Of a stretch of 64,000 nucleotides of DNA, positions 14,583-22,641 are shown one piece after another. The translations under genes and the position numbers were made by a program. How positions within the stretch are numbered: the stretch's first letter is position 1; each line of letters opens with the position of its first letter. The DNA is taken from contig CAJTLV010000004.1 in assembly GCA_910577435.1 (NCBI GenBank), forward strand, positions 1 to 64,000, read 5' to 3'. The notes below the pieces were generated by a model. It had not been told where the DNA came from and searched no databases. It saw only the letters and a list, made by a program, of their open reading frames with translations. The stretch comes from an uncultured Christensenella sp. (GTDB lineage Bacteria; Bacillota; Clostridia; Christensenellales; Pumilibacteraceae).

Positions 14583-17500
14583 ATGAAACCATTTGCGCAT
14601 TTACATGTACATACCGAATTTTCGTTGCTTGACGGCGCTGTGCGCACCGACAAGGTTTTCAAGGTGTGCGACGAACTCGGCATTCCGGCAGTGGCGATGA
14701 CCGATCACGGCAATTTGTACGGGACTATAGAGTTTTTGAAGGCGGCTGTAAAATACACCGACAAGGACGCGGATTTTTACAAGTTTATAGAGGAACGCCG
14801 ACCGTTTAAGGTCAAGCCGATTGTCGGTTGCGAAGTGTACCTCACAGAAAATATGCACGTCAAGGAAAAAGGCGCCAATGGCGCGCCGCCCAAGCTTAAC
14901 CACTTGGTTCTTCTCGCAAAGAACGGCGAGGGGTATCACAATCTTGTTAAGATAGTGTCCGAAAGCTATACCGAAGGAATGTACTATAAGCCGCGAGTAG
15001 ACTTCGACTGCATAAAAAAGTACAGCGGCGGACTTATCTGTCTTTCCGCCTGTCTTGCAGGCGTAATACCGCAAGCACTGCTCCGTCGCGACTACGCTAC
15101 CGCCGATATGTGGGCGGAGCGGTTCAAGGAATTGTTCGGCGACGATTTTTATATCGAGATACAAAACCACAATATCGAGGATCAAAAGATCGTTTTGCCG
15201 CGACTTGTCGAGCTTGCCGAAAAGCACGGAATAAAAACGGTTGCGACAAACGACGCGCATTACCTGACAAAAGACGACGCCAAAATGCAAAAGGTATTGA
15301 TGGCGATATCTTTTCATTCGACATTGGAGAATGACGGCGACGACGACGGCTACGAGGGTGAAAGCCTTGCCGAGAATAAATATTTCCCGACGCGCGAGTT
15401 CTACCTCAAAACTTACGACGAGATGAAAGCGGCGCTGCCGAGTTACGTCGACGCACTCGATCGGACTATGGAGATCGTCGACAAATGCGATCCGTACTTT
15501 ATCAAGCGCGACAAGCTGTTGCCGTCGTATCAAGCCCCCGACGGGATGACCAGCGAAGAATACTTGCGAAAGCTGACTTGGGACGGACTTAATGCCAAGT
15601 ACGGCGAGATCACAGACGAAGTGCGCGAGCGCGCGGAGTACGAACTGTCCGTAGTCGAGCGAATGAAGTTCGTCGACTACTTTCTCATAGTTTGGGATTT
15701 TATCAACTGGTCTCGTTCGCACGGCATTCCCGTAGGTCCGGGACGGGGTAGCGGCGCAGGCAGTATCATAGCGTATGCGATAGGAATTACGCTCATCGAC
15801 CCGCTCAAATACCAACTCATATTCGAACGTTTCTTGAATCCCGACCGCGTAAGCAATCCCGACTTCGATGTCGACTTTTGCGTAGACAGGCGTGGCGAGG
15901 TTATAGAATACGTCGTCGGCAAGTACGGCAAGCCGAATGTTTCGCAGATAGCTACGTTCGGCACGATGGCGACAAAAGCGGCGATAAAAGATGTAGGTCG
16001 CGTGTTCAATCTTCCGTTCGCCGAAGTCAACAACATAACGAAAATGATCCCGCGCGGCTCCGAGAAAATGCATATAATAGAGCTTCTCGGGCGTGGGGTG
16101 GATAAAGAAGGCAAACCCGTGCCGGGCGTGCCGGAAATGATCTCGCTGTATAACAGCGATCCCGTTGCGAAACGAGTTCTCGATATGGCGGAAAAAATAG
16201 AGGGAATGCCGCGTCAGATAGGTATGCACGCGGCAGGCGTTATTATATGCCGTGATCCGATAGCCGATCACGTGCCGCTCTCGCGCACGAATGAAGACGT
16301 TATAGTCACAGAGTACGATATGATTGTCGACGAGGAGTTGGGACTTCTCAAAATGGACTTTTTGGGTCTCACCACTCTCACCGACATAAAGAAAGCGCTC
16401 GACAATATATTGCAGACGACGGGCAAAACGCTCGACTTCGACAAGATAGGTTACGACGATCAAAATGTCTATAAGATGATAGGCGACGGCGACACGGAGG
16501 GCGTGTTCCAGCTTGAATCGGGCGGTATGACGGGGTTTATGCGCGAGCTTAAACCGACCAATCTGGAAGAGGTGATAGCCGGAATATCGCTTTACAGACC
16601 CGGTCCTATGAACTCCATTCCGCAGTACATCGCCAACCGTAAGAATAAGAATAACATTCCGTATATGCATAAAGCGCTCGAACCGATACTGAACGTTACT
16701 TACGGTATAATAATCTATCAAGAGCAGGTTATGCAGATAGTGCGCGAGCTTGCGGGATACTCGATGGGCGGTGCGGATAATATTCGCCGTATGATGAGCA
16801 AAAAGAAAGTCGCGGCGATGAACGCCGAGCGCGTAGTATTTATTCACGGCAACGAAAAGAAAGGTATTAAAGGTTGCGTAAAGAACGGCATACCCGAAAA
16901 GATAGCTAACGACATCTATGATATGCTCATAACGTTTGCCGAGTACGGATTCAATAAATCGCACGCGGCGGCGTACGCTCACCTCACTTATCAGGCGGCG
17001 TACCTCAAATGCTATTATCCCGTCGAATTCTTTACGGCTATTCTCAACAACAGGATCACCAAGATCGACGAGCTTACTCATTACCTGACTTATCTCAAAG
17101 AAGCCAAGATAAAGGTGCTTCCGCCGAGCGTCAATAAGTCGCGCGCCGAGTACACCGTCGAGGACGGGTGCGTACGAATCGGTATGGGCGCGGTGAAAGG
17201 CGTGGGGCTTCCGATAATCAACCGTATGGTAGACGAACGCGACAGGAACGGCGAGTACAAAGATTTCGTCGAGTTTGTGTCGCGTATGGACGATCCGGAA
17301 ACGGGCAAGAGCATTATAAATAAGCGCATACTCGAATCGCTTATATACGCCGGCGCATTCGATTGTTTCGGAAAAAAGCGTTCCGTGCTTATCGCTTCGT
17401 ATCCGAGCGTTATGGATAGGGCGGCGAAGGAGCGCGAGGCGAGAATGAAAGGGCAGGTGTCGTTCTTCGACGTGGTGCCGCAGATAAAGGAAGAGTTTGT

Positions 17501-18146
17501 CTACCCCGTAATGGACGAGTATTTGCCCAACTTCAAATATAAAATGGAAAAAGAAGTGTGCGGCGTGTACATTTCGGGTCATCCGCTTTCCGCGTATATA
17601 GACAAGCTCAAACATTTCAGATATAACACGTCGATGTTCGATCCGGAATCGGAAAACTGTCCCGACAACGAGACCAAAGTCACCGTCGGCGGAATGCTGA
17701 CTGCCACCGTCAACAAGATGACCAAAAAGGGCAATCCTATGGGTACGGCGGTACTCGAAGACCTTTACGGCTCGGTGGAACTTGTCGCGTTCGGCAAGAC
17801 TTACGAAAAACTCCGTCCGTTGTGGATAAAGGACACGGTCGTGTCTGTCACAGGCGTTTTGCGGTTCGGCGACAACGGTACCTCGATATGGGTGGACGAC
17901 ATAAAGCCGTTTGCCGACAGCGACGCGAACACGCAAAAGGTGTGCTGTTATTTATCGTTGAGCGACGCCGAAATGTGGAAAGAACTGCGCGAGATAGTTG
18001 ACGCTTATCCCGGCAACGGCTATATCTACGTGAAGAATACCGACGACGATAAGCTGTATCGAATGAGCGATAAATTTTCTATCGAGCCGATTTCGCTCGG
18101 CGAGATAAGCGCATTGCTGGGCGAAGACAATATAAAAATGAATTAA
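14583..18146 (+). CDS. dnaE: DNA polymerase III subunit alpha
   Basis: An 1187-residue DnaE-type replicative polymerase. The N-terminal PHP domain (HLHVHTEFSLLDGA, MTDHGNLYG) is followed by the palm with PGRGSGAGSIIAYAIGIT and the catalytic Asp pair in NPDFDVDFC. The fingers and tandem helix-hairpin-helix region come next, then an OB fold near residues 1030-1110 (VGGMLTATVNKMTKKGNPMG). Length and domain order are normal. Firmicutes usually also have PolC, which is not in this window. It is part of the murB-PHP-whiA-dnaE run. About 60 bases separate its stop from the pfkA promoter. Confidence 0.97.
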   Translation: MKPFAHLHVHTEFSLLDGAVRTDKVFKVCDELGIPAVAMTDHGNLYGTIEFLKAAVKYTDKDADFYKFIEERRPFKVKPIVGCEVYLTENMHVKEKGANGAPPKLNHLVLLAKNGEGYHNLVKIVSESYTEGMYYKPRVDFDCIKKYSGGLICLSACLAGVIPQALLRRDYATADMWAERFKELFGDDFYIEIQNHNIEDQKIVLPRLVELAEKHGIKTVATNDAHYLTKDDAKMQKVLMAISFHSTLENDGDDDGYEGESLAENKYFPTREFYLKTYDEMKAALPSYVDALDRTMEIVDKCDPYFIKRDKLLPSYQAPDGMTSEEYLRKLTWDGLNAKYGEITDEVRERAEYELSVVERMKFVDYFLIVWDFINWSRSHGIPVGPGRGSGAGSIIAYAIGITLIDPLKYQLIFERFLNPDRVSNPDFDVDFCVDRRGEVIEYVVGKYGKPNVSQIATFGTMATKAAIKDVGRVFNLPFAEVNNITKMIPRGSEKMHIIELLGRGVDKEGKPVPGVPEMISLYNSDPVAKRVLDMAEKIEGMPRQIGMHAAGVIICRDPIADHVPLSRTNEDVIVTEYDMIVDEELGLLKMDFLGLTTLTDIKKALDNILQTTGKTLDFDKIGYDDQNVYKMIGDGDTEGVFQLESGGMTGFMRELKPTNLEEVIAGISLYRPGPMNSIPQYIANRKNKNNIPYMHKALEPILNVTYGIIIYQEQVMQIVRELAGYSMGGADNIRRMMSKKKVAAMNAERVVFIHGNEKKGIKGCVKNGIPEKIANDIYDMLITFAEYGFNKSHAAAYAHLTYQAAYLKCYYPVEFFTAILNNRITKIDELTHYLTYLKEAKIKVLPPSVNKSRAEYTVEDGCVRIGMGAVKGVGLPIINRMVDERDRNGEYKDFVEFVSRMDDPETGKSIINKRILESLIYAGAFDCFGKKRSVLIASYPSVMDRAAKEREARMKGQVSFFDVVPQIKEEFVYPVMDEYLPNFKYKMEKEVCGVYISGHPLSAYIDKLKHFRYNTSMFDPESENCPDNETKVTVGGMLTATVNKMTKKGNPMGTAVLEDLYGSVELVAFGKTYEKLRPLWIKDTVVSVTGVLRFGDNGTSIWVDDIKPFADSDANTQKVCCYLSLSDAEMWKELREIVDAYPGNGYIYVKNTDDDKLYRMSDKFSIEPISLGEISALLGEDNIKMN

Positions 18147-18186
18147 AAACACATTGAAAATTTGCGCCGAAATATATTGCAAGCAC

Positions 18187-18215
18187 TTTATTTTTTTGCG
18201 TCTTTGTGATATAAT
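18187..18215 (+). promoter_or_regulatory. Likely pfkA promoter
   Basis: A clear TATAAT at 18210-18215 has a weak -35 (TTTATT at 18187-18192). An 87-base leader precedes the pfkA ATG. Confidence 0.45.
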
Positions 18216-18302
18216 AAAACAGAACATTAATACGGCAATAAATTTCGATGTTGCGAATGTGCAAAGAAATCGAAAATCAAGCAATGCTTGAGGAGGCGAA
18301 AA

Positions 18303-19262
18303 ATGAAAAAAATAGCGGTACTTACAAGCGGCGGCGACGCGCCCGGTATGAATGCGGCTATCCGTGCCGTTGTGCGGTACGGTATAGGCGTCGGTATGGA
18401 AGTTATGGGTGTGGAGCGCGGACTTCAAGGTCTTTTGGACGATGCGTTTATCCCTATGAATATGCGCAGCGTTTCGGACATCATCCATCGCGGCGGAACA
18501 ATATTAAAAACAGCGCGCTGTCTAGAATTCAAGACCGAAGCAGGTCAGCAGAAAGCGATCGAAAACCTGCGCAAGAACGGAGTGGAGGGACTTATCGTAA
18601 TCGGCGGCGACGGCTCGTTTATGGGCGCTAAGGCGATGACCGATCACGGATTCCCGTCGATAGGTATTCCCGGCACGATAGATAACGACCTTGCATATAC
18701 GGATTTCACGCTCGGTTTCGATACGGCTTGTAACACCATTCTCGACGCGATAAACAAAATTCGCGACACGATGAGCTCGCACGAGCGCGTTTCTATAATA
18801 GAAGTAATGGGCAGAAATTGCGGCGATCTCGCACTGTATACCGGTATGTGCGGCGGCGCGGAAGTTATAATCGTTCCCGAACATAATTTGACTATAGACG
18901 AGATAGTCGATACTTTGGGCGGCGGTCAGCTTCACGGCAAGACAAGCGGCATAATAGTGCTTGCGGAGGGCGCGGGTCACGCCGACGAACTTAAAGTCGA
19001 ACTGTCGAAACGCACCGATATGATAATAAAGACCACACGGCTCGGACATATTCAGCGCGGCGGAAGTCCGTCCTGCCGCGACAGATTTTTGGGTACTTGC
19101 TTCGGCGTTCACGCCGTCAAGTTGCTTGAAAAGGGCATAGGCAACAGGATAGTCGGCATTCGCGACAACAAGTTCTACGATATGGACATTGTCGAGGGTT
19201 GCTCGATGAAAAAGAAATTCGATCTTGATCTTTATAACACGGCGGTCATAGTGTCGAGATAA
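18303..19262 (+). CDS. pfkA: ATP-dependent 6-phosphofructokinase
   Basis: A 319-residue PfkA converting fructose-6-phosphate to the 1,6-bisphosphate. The ATG at 18303 is chosen because AGGAGG lies at 18291-18296; an upstream TTG at 18288 overlaps that site. Motifs are LTSGGDAPGMNAAIR, the ATP-type signature IGGDGSFMGA (glycine where pyrophosphate-dependent enzymes have aspartate), PGTIDND with the catalytic Asp, and MGRNCGDLALY. It is a normal bacterial-length tetrameric enzyme. It has its own promoter and terminator, unlike the pfkA-pyk pairing of Bacillus. Confidence 0.97.
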   Translation: MKKIAVLTSGGDAPGMNAAIRAVVRYGIGVGMEVMGVERGLQGLLDDAFIPMNMRSVSDIIHRGGTILKTARCLEFKTEAGQQKAIENLRKNGVEGLIVIGGDGSFMGAKAMTDHGFPSIGIPGTIDNDLAYTDFTLGFDTACNTILDAINKIRDTMSSHERVSIIEVMGRNCGDLALYTGMCGGAEVIIVPEHNLTIDEIVDTLGGGQLHGKTSGIIVLAEGAGHADELKVELSKRTDMIIKTTRLGHIQRGGSPSCRDRFLGTCFGVHAVKLLEKGIGNRIVGIRDNKFYDMDIVEGCSMKKKFDLDLYNTAVIVSR

Positions 19263-19286
19263 AAAAGCCCGAAAGGGCTTTTTTGA
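19262..19286 (+). terminator. Terminator of pfkA
   Basis: AAAAAGCCC-GAAA-GGGCTTTTTT: a short perfect stem with a GAAA loop and a T-run. Confidence 0.9.
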
Positions 19287-19325
19287 TTTTGTTTTTAGGT
19301 AATTTTGTAATTCAGATAAAACAAT

Positions 19326-19648
19326 ATGATAGGAAGTATTGTAAAAGTAACCGTAGACAGACATCCCGGTAGCCGTCATCCAAAGCACAGTGATATTATA
19401 TACCATATCAATTACGGGTATATTGACGGTATTATTGCGCCTGACGGAGAGGAGCAAGACGCTTATACTTTGGTGTACATACCGCTGTTAAAGCGCTTAC
19501 GGTAAAAGTTATCGCAATTATACACCGTAACGATGATATAGAGGAAAAACGGGTTGCCGTCCCTGTCGGCATTGAGTTTACAGACGAAGAAATAGCAAAG
19601 ACAGTACACTTTCAAGAACATTATTTTGCTTGCGTTATAAAACGATAA
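19326..19648 (+). pseudogene. Frameshifted inorganic pyrophosphatase-like gene
   Basis: From the ATG at 19326 the frame gives MIGSIVKVTVDRHPGSRHPK and on to NYGYIDGIIAPDGEEQDAYT, then fails at a stop near 19502. Shifting by one base at about 19473 gives GVHTAVKALTVKVIAIIHRN, then DDIEEKRVAVPVGIEFTDEE, and FQEHYFACVIKR up to the TAA at 19646. The two halves join into one short (~107-residue) pyrophosphatase-like protein of the type common in Firmicutes. A single missing base therefore breaks the gene. No clear ribosome binding site is seen. It may be a true pseudogene or a sequencing error. Confidence 0.75.
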
Positions 19649-19658
19649 ATTTCAATTT
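19644..19658. repeat. Third, partial copy of the 19-bp repeat
   Basis: GATAAATTTCAATTT matches 15 bases of the repeats at 2222 and 2971. As there, it sits directly at the stop codon of an accessory gene. Confidence 0.5.
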
Positions 19659-19799
19659 GTTGTTTTCAAATCGAATAAGAAAAGAATAGCTCGATATACC
19701 ACCGTTATGTACTAAAATATAAAACAATTCGCAGTGAAATTATTCACATAGAGCAAGGTTTTGACATTGAAAACCTTGTTTTTTAAGCCACAATAAAAA

Positions 19800-19843
19800 T
19801 TTAAGGAATTCTTAAAGATTTCCGCATTGAAAAACGGTATAAT
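19800..19843 (+). promoter_or_regulatory. Response-regulator promoter with 11-bp-phased direct repeat
   Basis: TTTAAG at 19800-19805 and CTTAAAG at 19811-19817 are offset by 11 bp and are followed by TATAAT at 19838-19843. The same boxes precede the ABC transporter. OmpR-type regulators typically bind such direct repeats over the -35 region. Confidence 0.6.
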
Positions 19844-19859
19844 TAAGTAGAGGTGTGCT

Positions 19860-20540
19860 ATGAAATATAATTGCCTTATAATCGACGATGAGAAAGTGCT
19901 TGCGGACAGCACGTCGGAATACTTTAATCTTTTCGGCGTAAACACGGTTGCCATTTACAGTGTGGAAGATTGTCGCAAGTTTTTCAAAGACAATACCGCC
20001 GAGCTTATATTACTTGATATAAATTTAGGCGACGGAAGCGGTTTTGACTTATGTGAGGAACTACGGGAAAAGACGAATATTCCCATACTGTTTATTTCCG
20101 CACGGACAAGCGACGACGACAAGATAGTTGCGCTTAATATCGGCGGCGACGATTATGTTCAAAAGCCGTATTCTCTCGGAGTGTTGCTTGCAAAAGTAAA
20201 AGCCGTGTTAAAGCGGTACGGACAAGCCGCAACTACCGAATATTCGGACGGATATTTGACTGTCGATTTTGCGGCAAAGCAAGTCAACGTAAACGGCAAC
20301 ACCGTAAAACTTACCGCGCTTGAATTTAAGTTGATTGCTTATCTTATAGAAAACAAAGGTAAGGTTATATCGAAAAAAGAACTGTTCGAGAAAGTTTGGG
20401 AAGACAAATTTACGGGCGACGGAACGCTTAACGTGCATATCCGAAGATTGCGCGAAGCCATAGAAAGCAGCCCGAACGAGCCGAAATACATTGTTACGGT
20501 CTGGGGCGACGGTTACAAATTTACGGGAGGCAATGAATGA
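19860..20540 (+). CDS. OmpR-family response regulator
   Basis: A 226-residue regulator. The receiver domain occupies residues 1-120, with the acidic pocket IDDE, phospho-acceptor D53 in LLDINLGDG, the conserved Thr/Ser position in ISART and K102 in QKPYS. A winged-helix DNA-binding domain (residues 130-225) contains LTALEFKLIAYLIENKGKVI and VHIRRLREAIE, ending in WGDGYKF. It overlaps the sensor kinase by 4 bases. Repeats before this gene and before the ABC transporter suggest it activates both. It resembles the regulators of peptide-antibiotic sensing systems. Confidence 0.95.
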   Translation: MKYNCLIIDDEKVLADSTSEYFNLFGVNTVAIYSVEDCRKFFKDNTAELILLDINLGDGSGFDLCEELREKTNIPILFISARTSDDDKIVALNIGGDDYVQKPYSLGVLLAKVKAVLKRYGQAATTEYSDGYLTVDFAAKQVNVNGNTVKLTALEFKLIAYLIENKGKVISKKELFEKVWEDKFTGDGTLNVHIRRLREAIESSPNEPKYIVTVWGDGYKFTGGNE

Positions 20541-21802
20541 AAAGGCAAGCCTTTTTAATCGGCGTTCTTCTCGTACTCACAGCCGAGATAATAACGCTTA
20601 TCGTCTTTGCCGTGCAAACGCCCGACTTCTCGCAAGATGCCGTTGCCGTAAACGAAGTCGTGCACTCGGTGACGGAAGATTTTAATGCTTTGGATCAACA
20701 TAAAAATACCACTGCTCTCGACTACATTGTTTTAGACGAAAGCGGCAATCTTCTCTACAAAACAAAATCGGGACTTTCCGAGAGCGTAAACGCGGCAATT
20801 ACTCATAGAGATACGATACTCGATATTACAATTAACGATACCACAGTCGGCAAAGTCATTATTTATAACGACGGTATGCATACGTTGCAATCACAAAAGC
20901 AAACGGCAATTATCGTTTTGTCGGTTGCAATCGTTGTAAGCGGCGGAATCTGTATCGGGTACGCCGTCTATATGTACTACACGATGATAAGACCGTTCCG
21001 CAAACTCAAAGGCTTTGCCGAGCGAATAGCAGGCGGTAATTTGGATATTCCGCTTGAAATGGACAGACGAAATCTTTTCGGCGCGTTTACCGAGAGTTTT
21101 GACATTATGCGCTCGGAACTGAAAAAGGCGCGTCTTGCCGAAGCGCGGGCACAGCAGAGCAAAAAAGAACTCGTCGCAAAACTTTCACACGATATTAAAA
21201 CGCCGGTTGCAAGTATTAAAGCCGTTTCCGAAATCGGACTTGCCGTAACGAATAACGAAAAAGACGAAGCGAACTACACGCATATCATAGTCAAGGCCGA
21301 TCAGATAAATACGCTCGTTACAAATTTATTTTCGGCAACGCTCGAAGAATTGCAACAGCTTACCGTTACGCCTACGAGCATAGACAGCAAACAAGTGAAA
21401 GTAATACTTGAAAATGCGGATTATCTGCACCGTGCAACGATTCCCGATATTCCCGAATGCTTGGTGTATGCCGACGGTTTGCGCTTGCAACAGGTGTTCG
21501 ATAATATCTTTGCCAACTCTTACAAGTATGCCGAAACCGAAATTACCGTGACGGCGCAAAAAGCCGATAACTATATCGTCATCATTATAGAAGATTACGG
21601 CGGCGGAGTTTCGACTGAAGAATTGCCCGTACTGAAAGAAAAATTCAAACGCGGGAGCAATGCCGAAAATTCCGACGGCGCAGGCTTGGGACTTTATATT
21701 TCCGACTACTTTATGAAAGAGATGCAGGGCGAATTGAATATTGAAAACAGTGAACACGGCTTAAAAGTAACCGTTACTCTTGCTTTAAGCGGTAAGATTT
21801 AA
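20537..21802 (+). CDS. Sensor histidine kinase
   Basis: A 421-residue membrane kinase. TM1 is at about 6-26, an extracytoplasmic loop of about 90 residues follows, TM2 is at about 118-140, then HAMP (MYYTMIRPFRKLKGFAERIA). The HisKA box is KLSHDIKTPVASIKAV with phospho-acceptor H218. The ATPase domain has an N box (FDNIFANSYKYAE), G1 (EDYGGGV) and G2 (GAGLGLYIS). The sizeable extracellular loop suggests it senses its ligand directly, unlike the loop-less BceS type. Its partner is the overlapping upstream regulator. Confidence 0.95.
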   Translation: MKRQAFLIGVLLVLTAEIITLIVFAVQTPDFSQDAVAVNEVVHSVTEDFNALDQHKNTTALDYIVLDESGNLLYKTKSGLSESVNAAITHRDTILDITINDTTVGKVIIYNDGMHTLQSQKQTAIIVLSVAIVVSGGICIGYAVYMYYTMIRPFRKLKGFAERIAGGNLDIPLEMDRRNLFGAFTESFDIMRSELKKARLAEARAQQSKKELVAKLSHDIKTPVASIKAVSEIGLAVTNNEKDEANYTHIIVKADQINTLVTNLFSATLEELQQLTVTPTSIDSKQVKVILENADYLHRATIPDIPECLVYADGLRLQQVFDNIFANSYKYAETEITVTAQKADNYIVIIIEDYGGGVSTEELPVLKEKFKRGSNAENSDGAGLGLYISDYFMKEMQGELNIENSEHGLKVTVTLALSGKI

Positions 21803-21853
21803 GAAATATTTAAGAAATAGTTAAAGACATTTAATAATTGAAAAATGTACAAT
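21798..21853 (+). promoter_or_regulatory. ABC transporter promoter with repeated regulator boxes
   Basis: TTTAAG boxes at 21798 and 21809 and TTAAAG at 21821 are spaced by about 11 bp. They lie about 20 bp upstream of TACAAT (21848-21853). The layout matches that in front of the response-regulator gene. Confidence 0.6.
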
Positions 21854-21878
21854 GAGCGTGTAAAAAGGAGGTTTTTAT

Positions 21879-22640
21879 ATGCATCGGCAAATATTATTGA
21901 AAACCGAAAAACTTTGTAAGACTTTCTCAAACGGAGGTCGGCAACAGCACGTTCTTAAAAATATTGATTTGGAACTTTATCAGGGCGATTTTACCGTGAT
22001 TATGGGTGCAAGCGGAGCAGGGAAATCTACGCTCCTGTATGCTCTTTCGGGAATGGATACGCCGTCGCTCGGTACTATCGCTTTCGGCGATAAAGTCATT
22101 TCCGATTTGTCTCAAGACGGGCTTGCGGTATTCCGCCGCGATCATTGCGGATTCGTGTTTCAGCAAATCTATCTTATCGACGGAATGTCCGTTATGGATA
22201 ACGTACTTTCCGCAGGACTTCTTGTAAATAAGGACAAGAAAGCACTTGTGGCAAAGGCAAAGGAACTGTTTGCGGCGGTCGATATATCTGAAGAAACGCA
22301 AAAGAAATTTCCTACGCAAATATCGGGCGGCGAAGCGCAAAGAGTCGGGATAGTTCGTGCGCTTATCAATTCGCCCGAAATATTGTTTGCCGACGAGCCT
22401 ACGGGCGCGCTCAATTCCAAAACGGGACTTGACGTTCTCGATACGCTCACGAAATTCAACGAGCAGGGTCAGAGCGTTGTAATGGTTACTCACGATATGC
22501 GTTCGGCACGTCGCGGCAACCGTATTCTCTATTTGAAAGACGGCGTAATATTGGGCAAGTGCGATTTGGGAAAATACACGCACGGCGACACGGCAAGGCA
22601 CGAAAAATTGTCCGCATTCTTGAAAGATATGGGGTGGTAA
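21879..22640 (+). CDS. ABC transporter ATP-binding protein
   Basis: A 253-residue ATPase of the MacB/LolD/BceA class. Walker A GASGAGKST is at 43-51, the Q-loop in FVFQQIYLI, the signature QISGGEAQRVGI, Walker B ILFADEPTGAL, and the H-loop VTHDMR. It has a strong ribosome binding site (AAAAAGGAGG). It pairs with the FtsX-type permease starting one base after its stop. Together they probably export or extract a hydrophobic peptide or other membrane-active compound at the cytoplasmic membrane. Confidence 0.95.
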   Translation: MHRQILLKTEKLCKTFSNGGRQQHVLKNIDLELYQGDFTVIMGASGAGKSTLLYALSGMDTPSLGTIAFGDKVISDLSQDGLAVFRRDHCGFVFQQIYLIDGMSVMDNVLSAGLLVNKDKKALVAKAKELFAAVDISEETQKKFPTQISGGEAQRVGIVRALINSPEILFADEPTGALNSKTGLDVLDTLTKFNEQGQSVVMVTHDMRSARRGNRILYLKDGVILGKCDLGKYTHGDTARHEKLSAFLKDMGW

Positions 22641-22641
22641 A

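Noticed and set aside
14601..17936. Minus-strand open frame of 1111 codons opposite dnaE
   Set aside because: Its Arg/His/Val-heavy composition is the expected shadow of a biased codon pattern on the real dnaE strand; there is no ribosome binding site or recognisable domain.
18248..18631. Frame starting 55 bases before pfkA and overlapping it
   Set aside because: It runs out of phase through the whole start of pfkA and gives Arg-rich, domain-free sequence; not a leader peptide I can support.
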